Shown here in pieces: positions 19,432 through 31,119 of a stretch of 64,000 bases of DNA. The stretch is from Cladochytrium replicatum (lineage: Eukaryota; Chytridiomycota; Chytridiomycetes; Cladochytriales; Cladochytriaceae), in NCBI GenBank assembly GCA_025526935.1, contig JAHLKD010000024.1, positions 1 to 64,000 of the forward strand. Reading direction: 5' to 3'. Numbering within the stretch: position 1 is the stretch's first letter; every line of letters starts with the position of its first letter. The notes beneath the pieces were generated by a model, which did no database searches, was not told where the DNA came from, and was given only the letters and a program-made list of their open reading frames with translations. The position numbers and the translations under genes were made by a program.

Positions 19432-21287
19432 GGTGAAGAGTCACGTGGAAATGCACACCGCGGTTTGAGGTCGGACGCTGGAGCAAACAAGCGAACTACT
19501 ACTCTTCCGTTTTCGACTATGTGGACTAAGCGAAATATACTGCCGGCTCAATTTACCCCAACCACTTCAGTCGGCACTCGGAGTTAGATGTGTCGTTTAT
19601 GCTTCAAATCCTAAAATTCAGAATTGACTTCTGAAAGAAACCGTTGACTCTGATCTGGCTACAGTGCATCCACCGTCGATGAACTACTTGAAATACTAGC
19701 GTAGCACCTCTCAATCCCGCACCAATAACCTTCCTCCGCAACCCGGTTGCAAAACCTATCTCACCCCGATACATCAATTTCCCCAAAATTCGTCACGCTT
19801 GACGAGGACTCCGTTTATTTCTGGCTTGGGAACGAGAGGTTTGCGGACTTGAGGCGCTGCTGAGGACTTCTTGGCGATCGAAAACCTCAATCTAGGTAGA
19901 ATGGTGCTGGAACCAGGCCGTGTGCGATCATTTGCGCAGCAATGGGCTAAATCGAGCGAGGAGGCACTCCCGTGCCATCGGTTGCACGTTTGCGCAAACT
20001 GGACCGGAGTGATAAGTTGGTGATGGCGCAGGTCGGCGTGTCATTAAATCAACAGCTTGGTGGACTTCTCCACCATGCGTCATATCCACGAGAAATCAAT
20101 GAAATTGGGGCACAGGGGTTGTGGTTGACGATGACGATCCGTTCTTGTTGCCACCTGGACTCTCGATTTGGAATGTGTAGAATCATCTGTTCTGATGTGA
20201 CTGACTCCTTGAGCCACTTCTTGGGACCATCAAATTGTATTGAGTAGCCAATCGAATCTGGGGTCTCAAAACAATTCTTTGCTGCCTTGATGAGACGAAT
20301 GAGAACACGTACGCCTTGCTCGAACTCGTGAGAGACTTTGCGATGGTTGTGGAAGAAATTTATGACGCATCCAAGTGCGGATATCGGAGCCTTCAAAGAT
20401 CAAGGGCTCACTTCCAGGGTAAAGGAGCGGGATGTTGCATCGAAGGGGCGTTGCGGTGGAATTCTTGAGGCTCGTATTGGTTCAGCAGTAAATTATTAAA
20501 CATGATGATGAGAGTTATCTTCGGACTCAGTACATATGATGTTTGATGTGTTTCCTGAAACATGAGAAATTGGGCAAGGGAATTCCGCCCTCCTTTATTT
20601 GGTGCCACCGATGAAAAAATGACATCGATGATGCTGTAGAGCGCTTTGTCTGGTTTCATAATGATGCATAACGGAAAGTGAGCGTGCGGGTGGGCCAATC
20701 CAGGTGCTTGGGTCTTGGCAAGCTGGCTGTGGATCGGATTTGCGGCCAATTTTCGGATCATATATGATGGTAGAACACGTGTGTCACGTCAAACGCAAGG
20801 ATTAAAGTTTCTCGGCATCGAGCTCTGCGAATTCGTCCCCGCACAGCGCACTGCACAATTATCGTGGATTAACTAGGATGTCCAGCAACCCAGAGTCCCG
20901 TTTCTGTTAAATACTGGGAGCGTTTTACCGTCGGCCCAACCCATTTGCAGCTTCTAGGCTCAAAATAGCTCTGTCAACTCGCATTTCCATTTCACCTCGC
21001 TTTCGCTCCGCACTCACACCATAGTCCTGGTGCCGAATCTCGATATCGATCCACTAAGCCAACAGCTCTTGCCTACAATTGGCTCGGCAGTCCCCAACAT
21101 CGCCCGCCCTTTTATTTACACCACACCAGCTGGCTGGCTTTATCAATCTCTCGCACATATCCTGTCTCCCGAAATTGTCGAACCCATCGGTGAACCCCCT
21201 TGAACTACGAAGCTCATTTGGTTCATTCTACGATCATTCATCGCACTTTGCATATCAGCCCAATTATCGATTGTTCGGATTGTGCGT
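19432..21287. other. Long upstream region with unassigned minus-strand open frames
   Basis: Minus-strand frames of 117 codons (20761-20408) and 115 codons (20396-20049) look protein-like in composition but match nothing I know. A third frame through the same DNA reads RCNIPLLYPGSEPLIFEGSD. This could be a decayed gene or a retroelement gag-like remnant. I cannot join these with convincing splice sites. The right part should hold the promoter of the zinc-finger gene. Confidence 0.35.
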
Positions 21288-23306
21288 CGTAAGTGAAACA
21301 GTTCGCGAAGCAATTTATTGTCCTCACACTGCGTTTAGGTGACCATGTTCTGTGATCCCCACTTTGAAGCGATTAGAAGTGCCAATAACGTTCTAGGCTC
21401 TGCCCTAAACCACGGCGCTCCAATCATAGTCGACAACGATCTAGTAGCATCACTTCTCCTATTCCCATCAACAATCCGATCTGCTGCAGTCGAACAAGCA
21501 CTATCCGGCTCCAACAACTTTCACAAGATTTCTAATGACTCATACAAAGCCCTCTACGCGAACACCAAATCAGAATGGCAGTTGCGCAACACCAATGTAC
21601 CACACCACCCTTACCGGCGGCAAAATGTACAGAATAGCGGGAATGTCATATCCTCTGTACGGAGCTTACAACGTCCTCTGGATACCGACCTTGGTGGTCT
21701 TTCGCATACAGTCATGCCTCAGTACGTGATCGACCAAAAGCCTCCGACAATTACGGACACACCTTTTGTTCTCAGTGAATTGAATGCTCCTAGCGTTCAA
21801 TGTATTCAGCCGAGCTTGACACAGAGTGGAAGTCCTCGCACAGTTCCTTCTGTCACAAACGGGTCGTCTGTGCAGGTATTGTCAGGATCCCCCATTCAGA
21901 TCAGTCAGACTCTGGTCGTACCCGTCGGTCTTATGGGGCAGGCACCTTTGCTTACACCAAGTACAAAACCAGCCGACATGATGTCGCTAGGTACTCAACT
22001 CAATATCCCGACGATGGGAACTTCAGTTTCCGTTACAAACCCTCTTCCCCTCTCGTCGTTTGTGAAAGGTTTTGAACTACCAGTTCCGACTGTGACCTCA
22101 GTGCCAATGTCGAGAATGACTTCTTTCATTACGCCAAATGTCTCTCCTCTATCAACAACCTTCGGTGATTCGGCAGATCTCTTCCCGGCATCGTTAGGTG
22201 GTTCATCCACATTTAGATTAGGTGCCCTTGACTTCAACAGCTTGATGCTCTCAGTTGGAGGAAATCAGCCTGGGTTTTCATTCTTCCCGCCGATGGAGAC
22301 TCCTGCGACTAATGTGTTGCCCTCAGACCCAGTGATCACCGTAACACTGAATGGCGGATTACCATCACCGCTCACAACGGACATTGATTTGGCTAACTTG
22401 ACCGCATTTACCGGTAGTTTGAGTGCGTTGGACGGCTATGTCACAGCCGTGCCTATGGGCAACGTCTCTCCGCCTGATGTTGGTAATGTCGAACTCACAA
22501 CAGTCGAACCTGTCGGCGCGGAGCAAGCACTATCACCACAAGCACCAACCTTTACCAAATGCTCTCCTCCTCCCCAAGAGCGCAACGCCGTTGAACGGAG
22601 CCCAGAGCGACATCGCGAGAGCTCGGAATGCAGCGAGTTCGTATTCGTAGATGAAGATGAGACCGAGTCCACGGACAGTGGCAGCGATTTCGAGTTCCCG
22701 TCGAAATCGGGATCATCTCGCCGTGGTCGTCAAGCGGCGGGCCGTCGGTCAGGGCATAAGCAGAGTGCTCTAGATCATCGCCGATCGAGCATTGTTAGCA
22801 CCGTATCGGAGATAAGCTGTGTAAGCTCATGCGACAGCGAGTACAGTGTGGCCGAAAGCACCAGAGGCCAACAACGACGACAGGCCAATCCTAAGCGCAA
22901 CCAGCAGCAGGAGGACTGTGATTCGGACAAGCGCAGGCACTGGAGCTGTGAGCAATGTGGAAAGCGTTTCACTCGCAAGTTCAATCTCGGTCAACACATG
23001 AGAATCCACAGTGGTATGTCCTGCTCGTCGATTTTACAAAAGCGCATTACTAAATGAGGCTATCGTGTAGGCCGAAAACCGTACGTCTGCCAAGTTGAAA
23101 ATTGCGGTATGGCTTTTGTTCGCGACTACGACCGAAAGAGGCACCACATCAGCGTCCATGATCTGGACAAGCCATTCAAGTGCACCCATTGCGATCTACA
23201 GTTTCCGAGGTGGGCGTCAATAATATTGATCATCCCAAAGTTTCCTGAGCATTTTGTATTGCAGGACGCCTACCATCGTCACCTGATGAAAGTCGGCTTG
23301 ATGTGA
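21288..23306 (+). CDS. C2H2 zinc-finger protein (likely transcription factor)
   Basis: The coding start is placed at the ATG at 21345, just after a probable 5'-UTR intron (GTAAGT at about 21289 to TTTAG at 21338). The first 530 residues are Ser/Thr/Pro-rich without known domains. An acidic patch (EFVFVDEDETESTDSGSD) and a basic Arg-rich stretch follow. C-terminal fingers: CEQCGKRFTRKFNLGQHMRIH, then after a 57-nt intron (23014-23070) CQVENCGMAFVRDYDRKRHH, then CTHCDLQFPR. A last intron (23210-23264, 55 nt) precedes DAYHRHLMKVGLM. That final junction is one codon position off a perfect third finger, so its boundary or one base is uncertain. A nuclear DNA-binding role is inferred from the fingers; target genes are unknown. 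Confidence 0.8.
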
Positions 23307-24422
23307 TTCTTTCTGTTAGTGTTAAATCGTTTCTTTTTTTGAGTATCTTGTTCTAAGTATTTCATCTGTTTCTATTTTATTGCTTTCGTTGTACATCCAT
23401 AATTTTCAGCACATTAGCGGCAGACCTTATACTTGACTTTAACCAGATGGTAAAACCTTCTGATGAAGTACTTTGCACTCCGTACTTCCGAGGCTGATAC
23501 TTTCCTAAGCTGACCTCAAGTTTCTAAAACTTTATGCACCTTAATCCCATTCAGAGATCCCTTATACATCACAATTTCAATGATTTTTTGGAGTAACTAT
23601 CCCTCACTCTCTCTACTTCTTCACAAGATTTTTGGGGATTCTACACGGTTTAAAGCACTAGCGAAAGCACACCATGCCCAATATTTATGAGAACGGACCC
23701 TGATGGATGTACGGAACACTGCACTTTCACTTTTTTGGTCGAGCATTCTGTGGAAACAGCTTCATCCCCTTTTCTTACATCGGTAATAATAGCGTAGTAT
23801 TAAGCTCCTCTTCTAAGGTCAATCATCAGTTCGGCAGAAGAATATTGCACAACAAGATTTTGCCGGAAATATTTTCACTTTTCTTCGAATGTTGGGGAAC
23901 AGATTCCTGATGACTCAACCCCTCCACATTTTGAATCTTGACGGTAGAGAATCGCTAATCAATTGTTAGTATGATCAAGGATATCAATAGGGTCTGAAAA
24001 CTCCTCTATCTTTGTTTGAACAATATTATTTATTAATTGCACATCAAATCGTTCTTTTAGAAAAACAAAATCATTTACCCTATTGTATTTCCCATGGTAT
24101 TCTGCCACCGCCTGCAGAGGGAAACTGTTTTCACCAAAATCACCCAGGTGCTGCCTGACCTCTGCAGGGGCCAGTGACCCAAGTGAGATTTGAATGTGTG
24201 CCGTCCAGGTTAAGAAACCATTCTCAATCCCACCGGGCAAACTGGCCTCTGAAGCAAGGTAAACCTTTGACTGGCTGATAAATTCTGTGTATCCTTGAAG
24301 GGCTCACTCATTATTTTATGCGATTGGTTTTTCTCTTGGGCTTGAGAGTTTTTTACACTATTGATTGATTTATGTTTTGGGCAGCCATGCTATTCTATTC
24401 TCTTTATTGTCATTGTTTAATG
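23307..24422. other. Intergenic region with LINE tail relic
   Basis: Positions 24018-24044 read GAACAATATTATTTATTAATT, matching the extreme 3' UTR of the LINE on the minus strand without a preserved tail. A minus-strand frame of 93 codons (24240-23959) overlaps it and is not recognised. Otherwise I see nothing. Confidence 0.5.
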
Positions 24423-24505
24423 TTCTACTTATGTGACAGCTTCTTCTTATTTAGTGCATGATCAACCCCAGTCTATGGCTCCCCATCATTCAGACCATTT
24501 TGCAG
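24423..24505 (+). mobile_element. LINE fragment, left part (interrupted by hAT copy 2)
   Basis: This matches the LINE ORF2 segment at 10733-10815 almost base for base (endonuclease SDHF region). It continues on the other side of hAT copy 2 at 29872-29921. It ends with the target duplication TTTTGCAG (24498-24505). Confidence 0.9.
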
Positions 24506-24798
24506 TAAGGTTCGGCGGGTCCGGGTTGGGTCCGCGTTTCAGTGGCGACCCGCACCAAACCCTTTGGGTCGGGTCGTGTTTGTCTGGGGACCCGCCGGGT
24601 CACTGACGGGTACAAAGGGAATACCCGGACCCGAAGTGATTGAAACCCGTACCCGACCCTGACCCGCCAGGTTTTTGCTGCCCAGGAGAGGATTGATTGA
24701 ATTTTGAGTTAGACCACGGATACTAACCCTAACACTTTGTGTTTGTGTGGACAGTGTGTATTCTAGAAACACTATCGTAAAAAGAAACAAAACTCCAA

Positions 24799-25638
24799 TC
24801 ACAAGTTGATAGGTGGAACAGCCCAAATCAGCTTCTGTATCTGGTTCATATCGTCAGAGTCCCAACCACCACTGGTTACGTCCTTCGCCAACCCAGTCCT
24901 GATGAACCGATCAATGTCGTCATTTGAAAGCATGAAATCCTTGGCTAAACCTGTCTTCCAAGGTTTCCAATCCACCTCAGGGAGCGTTATGGACGAAAGA
25001 TGCCCGATGTATGCCGTCCAGAACCTTAGCCACTCAGAAGGATATGCATCCACTAATGCCCTGAACATGTGATAGATAGTGGCAGACATACTTAGCGAAT
25101 TATTGTGCCGTATCCAGTTTCCGAGCAAAATGTGCACCCTGAGCAGAGTAAGGCTGCTCCAAGCACTGCTACTTGAAGTTGATAATCGGCTTGAGCAGTC
25201 GTCTGATTCAACAAATATGGGCCGTAAGAACTCATTTCGGGAGAGGACTTCGTAGTTAACGTTAACGTACTTGATTGATGGTAGAAGAGACGGCAATTTA
25301 AGGTCATAAATAACGTCATTGATCTTATGCATCTGGAAGCAGATACCCTGGATGACCTCTTTCACCAAAAGGATAGCTGTACGACGGTGCTGCTGCAGGC
25401 TAAGCAATGCAAGGGAACTCGTTGGAGAACTGGTTTGATGTACCTTCGGAATTCTACCAATCCCCTTGATAGCTGACAATATGCTTATTGGGCTGCCTGT
25501 TGATGTTGGCGCCGCAGGTGCTGCAGCTTCTGAATGACCAGCCTGTCGTTTCAGAGCAGCAAGCTCTCCCTCCAGGGCGGTCACACGTGATTTCCATTGT
25601 GAAATCTCCTGGGAAGTTGCCTGCTTCTCCCTTTCCAT
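24799..25638 (-). CDS. hAT accessory ORF, 279 residues, unknown function
   Basis: An open frame downstream of the transposase in the same orientation, inside the terminal inverted repeats. Residues 1-40 form a coiled coil (ISQWKSRVTALEGELAALKR), followed by an Ala/Pro linker and a region without known domains that contains LPSLLPSIKYVNVNYEVLS, NEFLRPIFVESDD and SSITLPEVDWKPWKTG. It contains no transposase, nuclease or helicase motif that I recognise. The matching DNA is present but frame-broken in copy 1 (2215-3111) and absent from truncated copy 3. Copy 1 has a longer N-terminus; here the repeat array begins right after the EITAAMER codons, so the true start may be lost. It may be a transposition cofactor, a captured host gene or a relic of another element. 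Confidence 0.6.
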   Translation of the reverse strand: MEREKQATSQEISQWKSRVTALEGELAALKRQAGHSEAAAPAAPTSTGSPISILSAIKGIGRIPKVHQTSSPTSSLALLSLQQHRRTAILLVKEVIQGICFQMHKINDVIYDLKLPSLLPSIKYVNVNYEVLSRNEFLRPIFVESDDCSSRLSTSSSSAWSSLTLLRVHILLGNWIRHNNSLSMSATIYHMFRALVDAYPSEWLRFWTAYIGHLSSITLPEVDWKPWKTGLAKDFMLSNDDIDRFIRTGLAKDVTSGGWDSDDMNQIQKLIWAVPPINL

Positions 25639-25667
25639 TGCAGCGGTGATCTCCCTGAATCTTGCTC

Positions 25668-26870
25668 AACTCATTGACGGTACTTCAGTGATCTCTATCA
25701 AGTACAGCTAACCTCTCTATCAATGTTACTAGCAATAAGATTCTGTCCACCCGGACACTTTCTCAACTCATTGACGGTACTTCACTGATACTTCACTGAT
25801 CTCGATCAAGTACAACCAACCTCTCTACAAATACTACTCGCAATAGGATTCTGTCCACCCGGACACTTTCTCAACTCATTGACGGTACTTCACTGATACT
25901 TCACTGATCTCGATCAAGTACAACCAACCTCTCTACAAATACTACTCGCAATAGGATTCTGTCCACCCGGACACTTTCTCAACTCATTGACGGTACTTCA
26001 CTGATACTTCACTGATCTCGATCAAGTACAACCAACCTCTCTACAAATACTACTCGCAATAGGATTCTGTCCAGGCGGTCACTTTCTACAAATACTACTC
26101 GCAATAGGATTCTGTCCACCCGGACACTTTCTCAACTCATTGACGGTACTTCACTGATACTTCACTGATCTCGATCAAGTACAACCAACCTCTCTACAAA
26201 TACTACTCGCAATAGGATTCTGTCCAGGCGGTCACTTTCTACAAATACTACTCGCAATAGGATTCTGTCCACCCGGACACTTTCTCAACTCATTGACGGT
26301 ACTTCACTGATACTTCACTGATCTCGATCAAGTACAACCAACCTCTCTACAAATACTACTCGCAATAGGATTCTGTCCACCCGGACACTTTCTCAACTCA
26401 TTGACGGTACTTCACTGATACTTCACTGATCTCGATCAAGTACAACCAACCTCTCTACAAATACTACTCGCAATAGGATTCTGTCCACCCGGACACTTTC
26501 TCAACTCATTGACGGTACTTCACTGATACTTCACTGATCTCGATCAAGTACAACCAACCTCTCTACAAATACTACTCGCAATAGGATTCTGTCCAGGCGG
26601 TCACTTTCTACAAATACTACTCGCAATAGGATTCTGTCCACCCGGACACTTTCTCAACTCATTGACGGTACTTCACTGATACTTCACTGATCTCGATCAA
26701 GTACAACCAACCTCTCTACAAATACTACTCGCAATAGGATTCTGTCCAGGCGGTCACTTTCTACAAATACTACTCGCAATAGGATTCTGTCCAGGCGGTC
26801 ACTTTCTACAAATACTACTCGCAATAGGATTCTGTCCAGGCGGTCACTTTCTCAACTCCTGGACGGTACT
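25668..26870. repeat. Expanded hAT subterminal array (copy 2)
   Basis: Tandem units of about 107 bp (CTCAACTCATTGACGGTACT, a duplicated TTCACTGA, GATCTCGATCAAGTACAACC, ATACTACTCGCAATAGGATT, CTGTCCACCCGGACACTT) are interspersed with a 45-bp short unit holding the variant TGTCCAGGCGGTCA. Units are almost identical to each other, more so than in copies 1 and 3, which points to recent local expansion. Confidence 0.9.
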
Positions 26871-26898
26871 TCAACAGAGGAACAGTCTAAACAACAAT

Positions 26899-29331
26899 TT
26901 AAAATAGTGGGTTATCATCAGTTGCTTCCAACCCTAATACCACATCAAAATCCTCGCCAAAATTATGCACCTTTACAAAATCCTCACTAACATCACTTTT
27001 TGAATCTAGGGAATCATTTTTGAACGGTTCTTCAGCACTCAATTGATGGAACCAGTCATGACGGCACATCAACGCATTTATTGTTCTTGGAGCAAGGCGG
27101 TTGCGAGTTGCAGGTACCAAATCAACCCTGGCTGAAAACTTTCGTTCGACTGGAGCACTTGTTGCTGGTATTCCTAAATAGTCCATTGCCATCTGGCTTA
27201 GGGCTGGAAAGTTCACACTTCCAACAGTCTTCCACCAGTCCATAATATTGATTGGCTTCCCATCAGAATCAATACCGCGTACTACCTGATCGCCAAGATA
27301 GTGATCCAGCTCATCTTTTTCCTCAGGAATCTCTTCTTGCCAGATGAAAACGGATCTAATGGCTCTCAAGCATTCAGCGTCCGTTTTTTTCTGTCTATCA
27401 CCGGAAGCTCCGCTCGAATCGTGTCGACGTTCTGGTGTGTTTCCAAAAACATCGGCACCACTGTTCTTGATTTTCCGTGACTTATACAATTCCTCCCAGA
27501 CTTTCCGCACTAGGGTGACCTGATCCCTTCCTACATCTTTCTCCCAAGCCCTTGAAAATCGATAATATTGATCATTAAAACGAGGATCGAGTACCGTAGC
27601 AACTGCTAAACACGGGCTCTTAGCGATTGAGTAATATATTCTCAGCTTATCTAGTGCATTTCGAAATGCTTTGGTGAAAGTTTCATCCAATTCTGCATCC
27701 TCTAGGTCTTCCAGTTGATCGATAAGATCGTTGTAAAATGGAATAACAAGCAGAAGTGTTGGATATCTAGACCCCTAGATTGCCTTTGATATAACCTCGA
27801 AAACACTCAAACCATCCCGGATCTTCTGTAGGACCTCCCATTGCTTTGGATTTATTGACCAATCTTTCAAAGAATCTTCAATCCAGCATATTTTGTCCAT
27901 CGCCTCTCGTAGCTGTAAGGCTCGTTTGACCATATAGAACGTGCTATTCCAGCGAGTTGTCACATCGATAATTGGCAATAGAGGAACCAGTTTCACAAAT
28001 CGGCACAAATCAATAAATGAGCTTCGTCGTTTTGGGGAAGACCAGATTCCTCTGACTAGCCGTCGAAGAAGGTTTATGACATTAACGCCGGAGTTATCGT
28101 CATTTGCGACTGTGTCCCCTGCAGGCGCGAATGTATCGATAAAATCCTTTGCTGCAAGATTGATAATGTGTGCCATACACCGCATGTGTTGAGTTTCTGC
28201 AGACCACGCAATATCCCTATCTTCCAAGAGCGTCTCCAGCTTAGCACTCATGGTAAAGTTGTTTGAACCGTTGTCGGTTGTAATGCACAATAAGCGTTCA
28301 CCCGATAGCATGCCAAATTCATCCAGACACTTGACAAGCTGACTAGCCATGGCGACGCCTTCATGCTTTCCAACCATCGGAATCATCTGCAGCAGCAAGT
28401 CCTGCGGCTCCCATTCTTTCGTGATGAAGTGGGCAGTAATTCCAAGAAAAGAAATCTGGTTCTTCGATGTCCAACAGTCAGCTGTTATTGATACTTTTGA
28501 AGGCGAACCAACAATCAGACCTTTAACCAGCTCCTTCTGCCTATCGTAAAGATCCATCTCCTTTTGCTTCACTGCTTTTGCCGTCTTTGGTGTATAGTTT
28601 GGCTGAAAAGTCTTCAGCATGCTGACAAACTCGTTCTCCACAACAGTAAAAGCCTGATTGTCTGCAGCAATCCAGTCCAAAATCGACCGCCACGCTACGT
28701 CTGGATTGAACACAAAGTTTTGCTCCTTCTCCTGCGAGCCAAAATTCAATGTCTGTTGTCCCTTGGGGACGATGTCCAACAGTCCAAGCGACCTGGCAAT
28801 ACTTCCATGGTGGTTTTTCAGATGCCGGAGGAAGTTTTTTGTTGATCCCGTCTTATCTACCTTCTGGCTCCACTTGCATTTCGCAACCAAACATGTTCTC
28901 AGACCATTATCAACCTTATAGTAATCCTTCGCTATGCCGCCTCGACTACCTCTACAGTCCGACATGCTATCAACATCTGCATCTGATGAAAGCATTGATG
29001 GTTGAACTGATCCAGCTGCAGGCTCCTGTCACACTGAAGAGTCAGCAAAACTAACGTCGGCAGGAAGCTCTGGTGCATGCTGAGAAGCCAGGCCCAACTC
29101 TCTGGAGTCATTGGAAGAAGATGTGGAGCTTGGCTCTCAAGCGCTGTTGTTGCCACCGTGTCCTGATACACGTCTGCGTTTGTCCTGCATGCAGTTCCCC
29201 TCGCTGGACGCCTCTGAAATTTTGGGGGCTGGCAGACTTTGCTTCTGTGTGTCAAGCGGATGACTGTCCACCAGTCTTTGGCTTGCGTCGGACGCTGCCT
29301 TACGCTTTGGTTTAACAAAGGCGGCGTCCAT
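26899..29331 (-). pseudogene. hAT transposase, copy 2, three nonsense codons
   Basis: The same protein as in copy 1, with BED finger, RNase-H-like core and C-terminal hAT dimerisation block all readable. The N-terminal start at 29331 is in frame with the main ORF, but TGA codons interrupt at 29139-29137 and in the SSV-TGA-QEP segment near 29033; both are CGA in copy 1. A TAG at 27777-27775 replaces a glutamate codon after EVISKAI. The remaining frames (28995-27775 and 27690-26899) are otherwise near identical to copies 1 and 3. Confidence 0.9.
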
Positions 29332-29871
29332 TTTTGCTGTGGTGTGGCTGGAACGTTACCGACTCTAAGTGTCCAGGTGCACAGAAAGCACAGCTCTCGA
29401 GGTCTGTCGTGGTAGAAATTGTTTGTTACAGAACTTCCGTTGTGACTTCTTGGAAAGTGTCCGGGTGGACAGAATCGTATTGCTAGTAACATTGATAGAG
29501 GTTAGTTGTATTGGGTAGAGATAACTGAAGTACCGTCAATGAATTGAGAAAGTGTCCAGGTGGACAGAAAATACATGCCTCGATGTCTGTTGTGATGCAA
29601 AATTGTTTGATACATACAAAACTTATATTGCGTCTTCTTGGAAAGTGTCCGAGTGGACAGAAAGAACAATAGCTTCGTTTTAGCTTCTCTATCACATCGG
29701 GTTTTATTCGGGTCTGATTTTTGACCCGAGAAGGGTTTTCCTACTGGACCCGATACCCGACCCGGATCGGACCCGAAAATTTTCCATGAAAACCCGGCAC
29801 TCAGGTCGGTTGGTCAATGGACCCGGACCCGACCCGAAAGACCCTAAAACCCGCCGATCCTTATTTTGCAG

Positions 29872-29921
29872 TGACTTGTTCATTTTCTTTAGCTGGCCCA
29901 GATCCTCAGGCCACTGTGCCT
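29872..29921 (+). mobile_element. LINE fragment, right part
   Basis: This continues the LINE ORF2 match from 24505 (LINE 10816-10865). It ends where the hAT deletion derivative begins. Confidence 0.85.
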
Positions 29922-30426
29922 GGGTTGTGTTCGGGTCCATTGACAAAATGTACCTGACCTGATAGGCGGGTTTTCAGGAAAGCTTTTTCAGGTCGGATCT
30001 GTGTCGGGTATCAGGTCCAGAAGCAAAACCCTTGTCGGGTAGAGCTTTAGACCCGTGTAAAACCCAATCTCATAAGAAAAGATAGAAGGAAGCAATTTGT
30101 ATTTTCTGTCCACCCGGACACTTTCCAAGATGACAATCGACGTTTTGTTACAAATTTTTTCGATCCACAACAGACCTCGAGAGCTGCACTTTCTGTCCAC
30201 GCGGACACTTTCCAAGAAGACGCAATTGCGATTTTGTTTTACCTTCTTCTAGCTCAAGTTAAAACGCAAAACAGACAGGGTCAGGGTCGGGTACAGGTTT
30301 CGATAACAGCATGTCCAGGTTTGGCGCTGTTACCCACAGTGAGCCCTGGACATACACGACCCAACATTAGGGTTTTTTTTGGGTTGACTTTCTAACCCAG
30401 ACCCAACCCAGACCTGCCGAACCTTA
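29922..30426. mobile_element. Non-autonomous hAT deletion derivative (MITE-like)
   Basis: About 500 bp. The left side is a diverged version of the GGGTC-rich transposase-5' end (TCGGGTCCATTGAC ... CGGGTATCAGGTCC), with the outermost bases lost. The middle has two TGTCC-N4-GGACA palindromes (about 30108 and 30196). The right side ends CTGCCGAACCTTA, the opposite family terminus. No coding sequence is left. It abuts the LINE fragment; no clean target duplication remains. Confidence 0.75.
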
Positions 30427-31119
30427 TTACTAACTAGTGCTTCAATCAGACAATGCATTCTTTGTTCCTAAACGGGGACAATGCATTCTTTGTTCCCGTT
30501 TAGGGAACAAAGAATACCTGTGGACTGATGCAATGTGTTATGTGTCTGGTTGTTAAAGTGAGTAGTAATAGAGTCCTGTGACTGTCATAATCCAACAGAT
30601 CTAGAGAGAGTTGCACAACACTGCTTGTGGGGGTGATATAACAATCGTCCAGATGATATTGCAGAAGCCACAAGATCGCCGAAATAGGGAAGCATGGAGG
30701 AGCAATTGCTAGCACATGTGGTAGTTCGGTGCAAAGGGGGAAGCTAGCAACTATAGCAACATAGGCAGATGAGGCTATTTATTGAAATTGATTTGAAATA
30801 GCATCAGAAAATTGGGAACTACAACATTTGCAGCCTGGAAGAGGAAGGGATTGTTGAAAGGAACATGATAACATTTTTTGGAACATCAACACTGTCAGCC
30901 CCCAAAAAAGGGGGAGATTTCCTTTCTCTGACCATCTGGATCTGCTGGACAGCAAATAGCACTTGGTCCGCATAGCCTGTTTAACCGACTACTCTTCTGC
31001 CGAACTCTAACCCTCAAAAAAAGAAGTAACATCAATTTCCAAAGCTTACGCTTGCACTCACTTCGCGTTTCTTACCGACTTGATCCACAGAGTCGCGTTC
31101 GTAAGATCCTCCAACATCT
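30427..31119 (-). mobile_element. Degenerate LINE ORF2 C-terminal fragment and spacer
   Basis: At about 30600-30890 the minus strand encodes LAIAPPCFPISAILWLLQYH and LPGCKCCSSQFSDAISNQFQ, matching the LINE ORF2 C-terminal region (LAIAPPCFPISSILRLLQYR and the sequence before it). The frame is broken. A short inverted repeat of TTCTTTGTTCC lies at about 30466-30515. The rest, to 31119, is unassigned. Confidence 0.7.

Larger units (their letters stand above)
24506..29863 (-). mobile_element. hAT transposon copy 2, complete with perfect target duplication
   Basis: 5358 bp. The left end is TAAGGTTCGGCGGGT and the right end is ACCCGCCGATCCTTA. It is flanked by TTTTGCAG at 24498-24505 and 29864-29871, an exact 8-bp duplication. 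The uninterrupted site survives in the intact LINE at 10808-10815. Order on the minus strand: terminus, short repeat region, transposase (with lesions), expanded repeat array, accessory ORF (open), GGGTC-rich terminus. Confidence 0.95.

Noticed and set aside
20049-20761. A two-exon gene made of the 117- and 115-codon minus-strand frames
   Set aside because: The only intron joining them would be about 20 nt, too short, and neither part has a recognisable domain.
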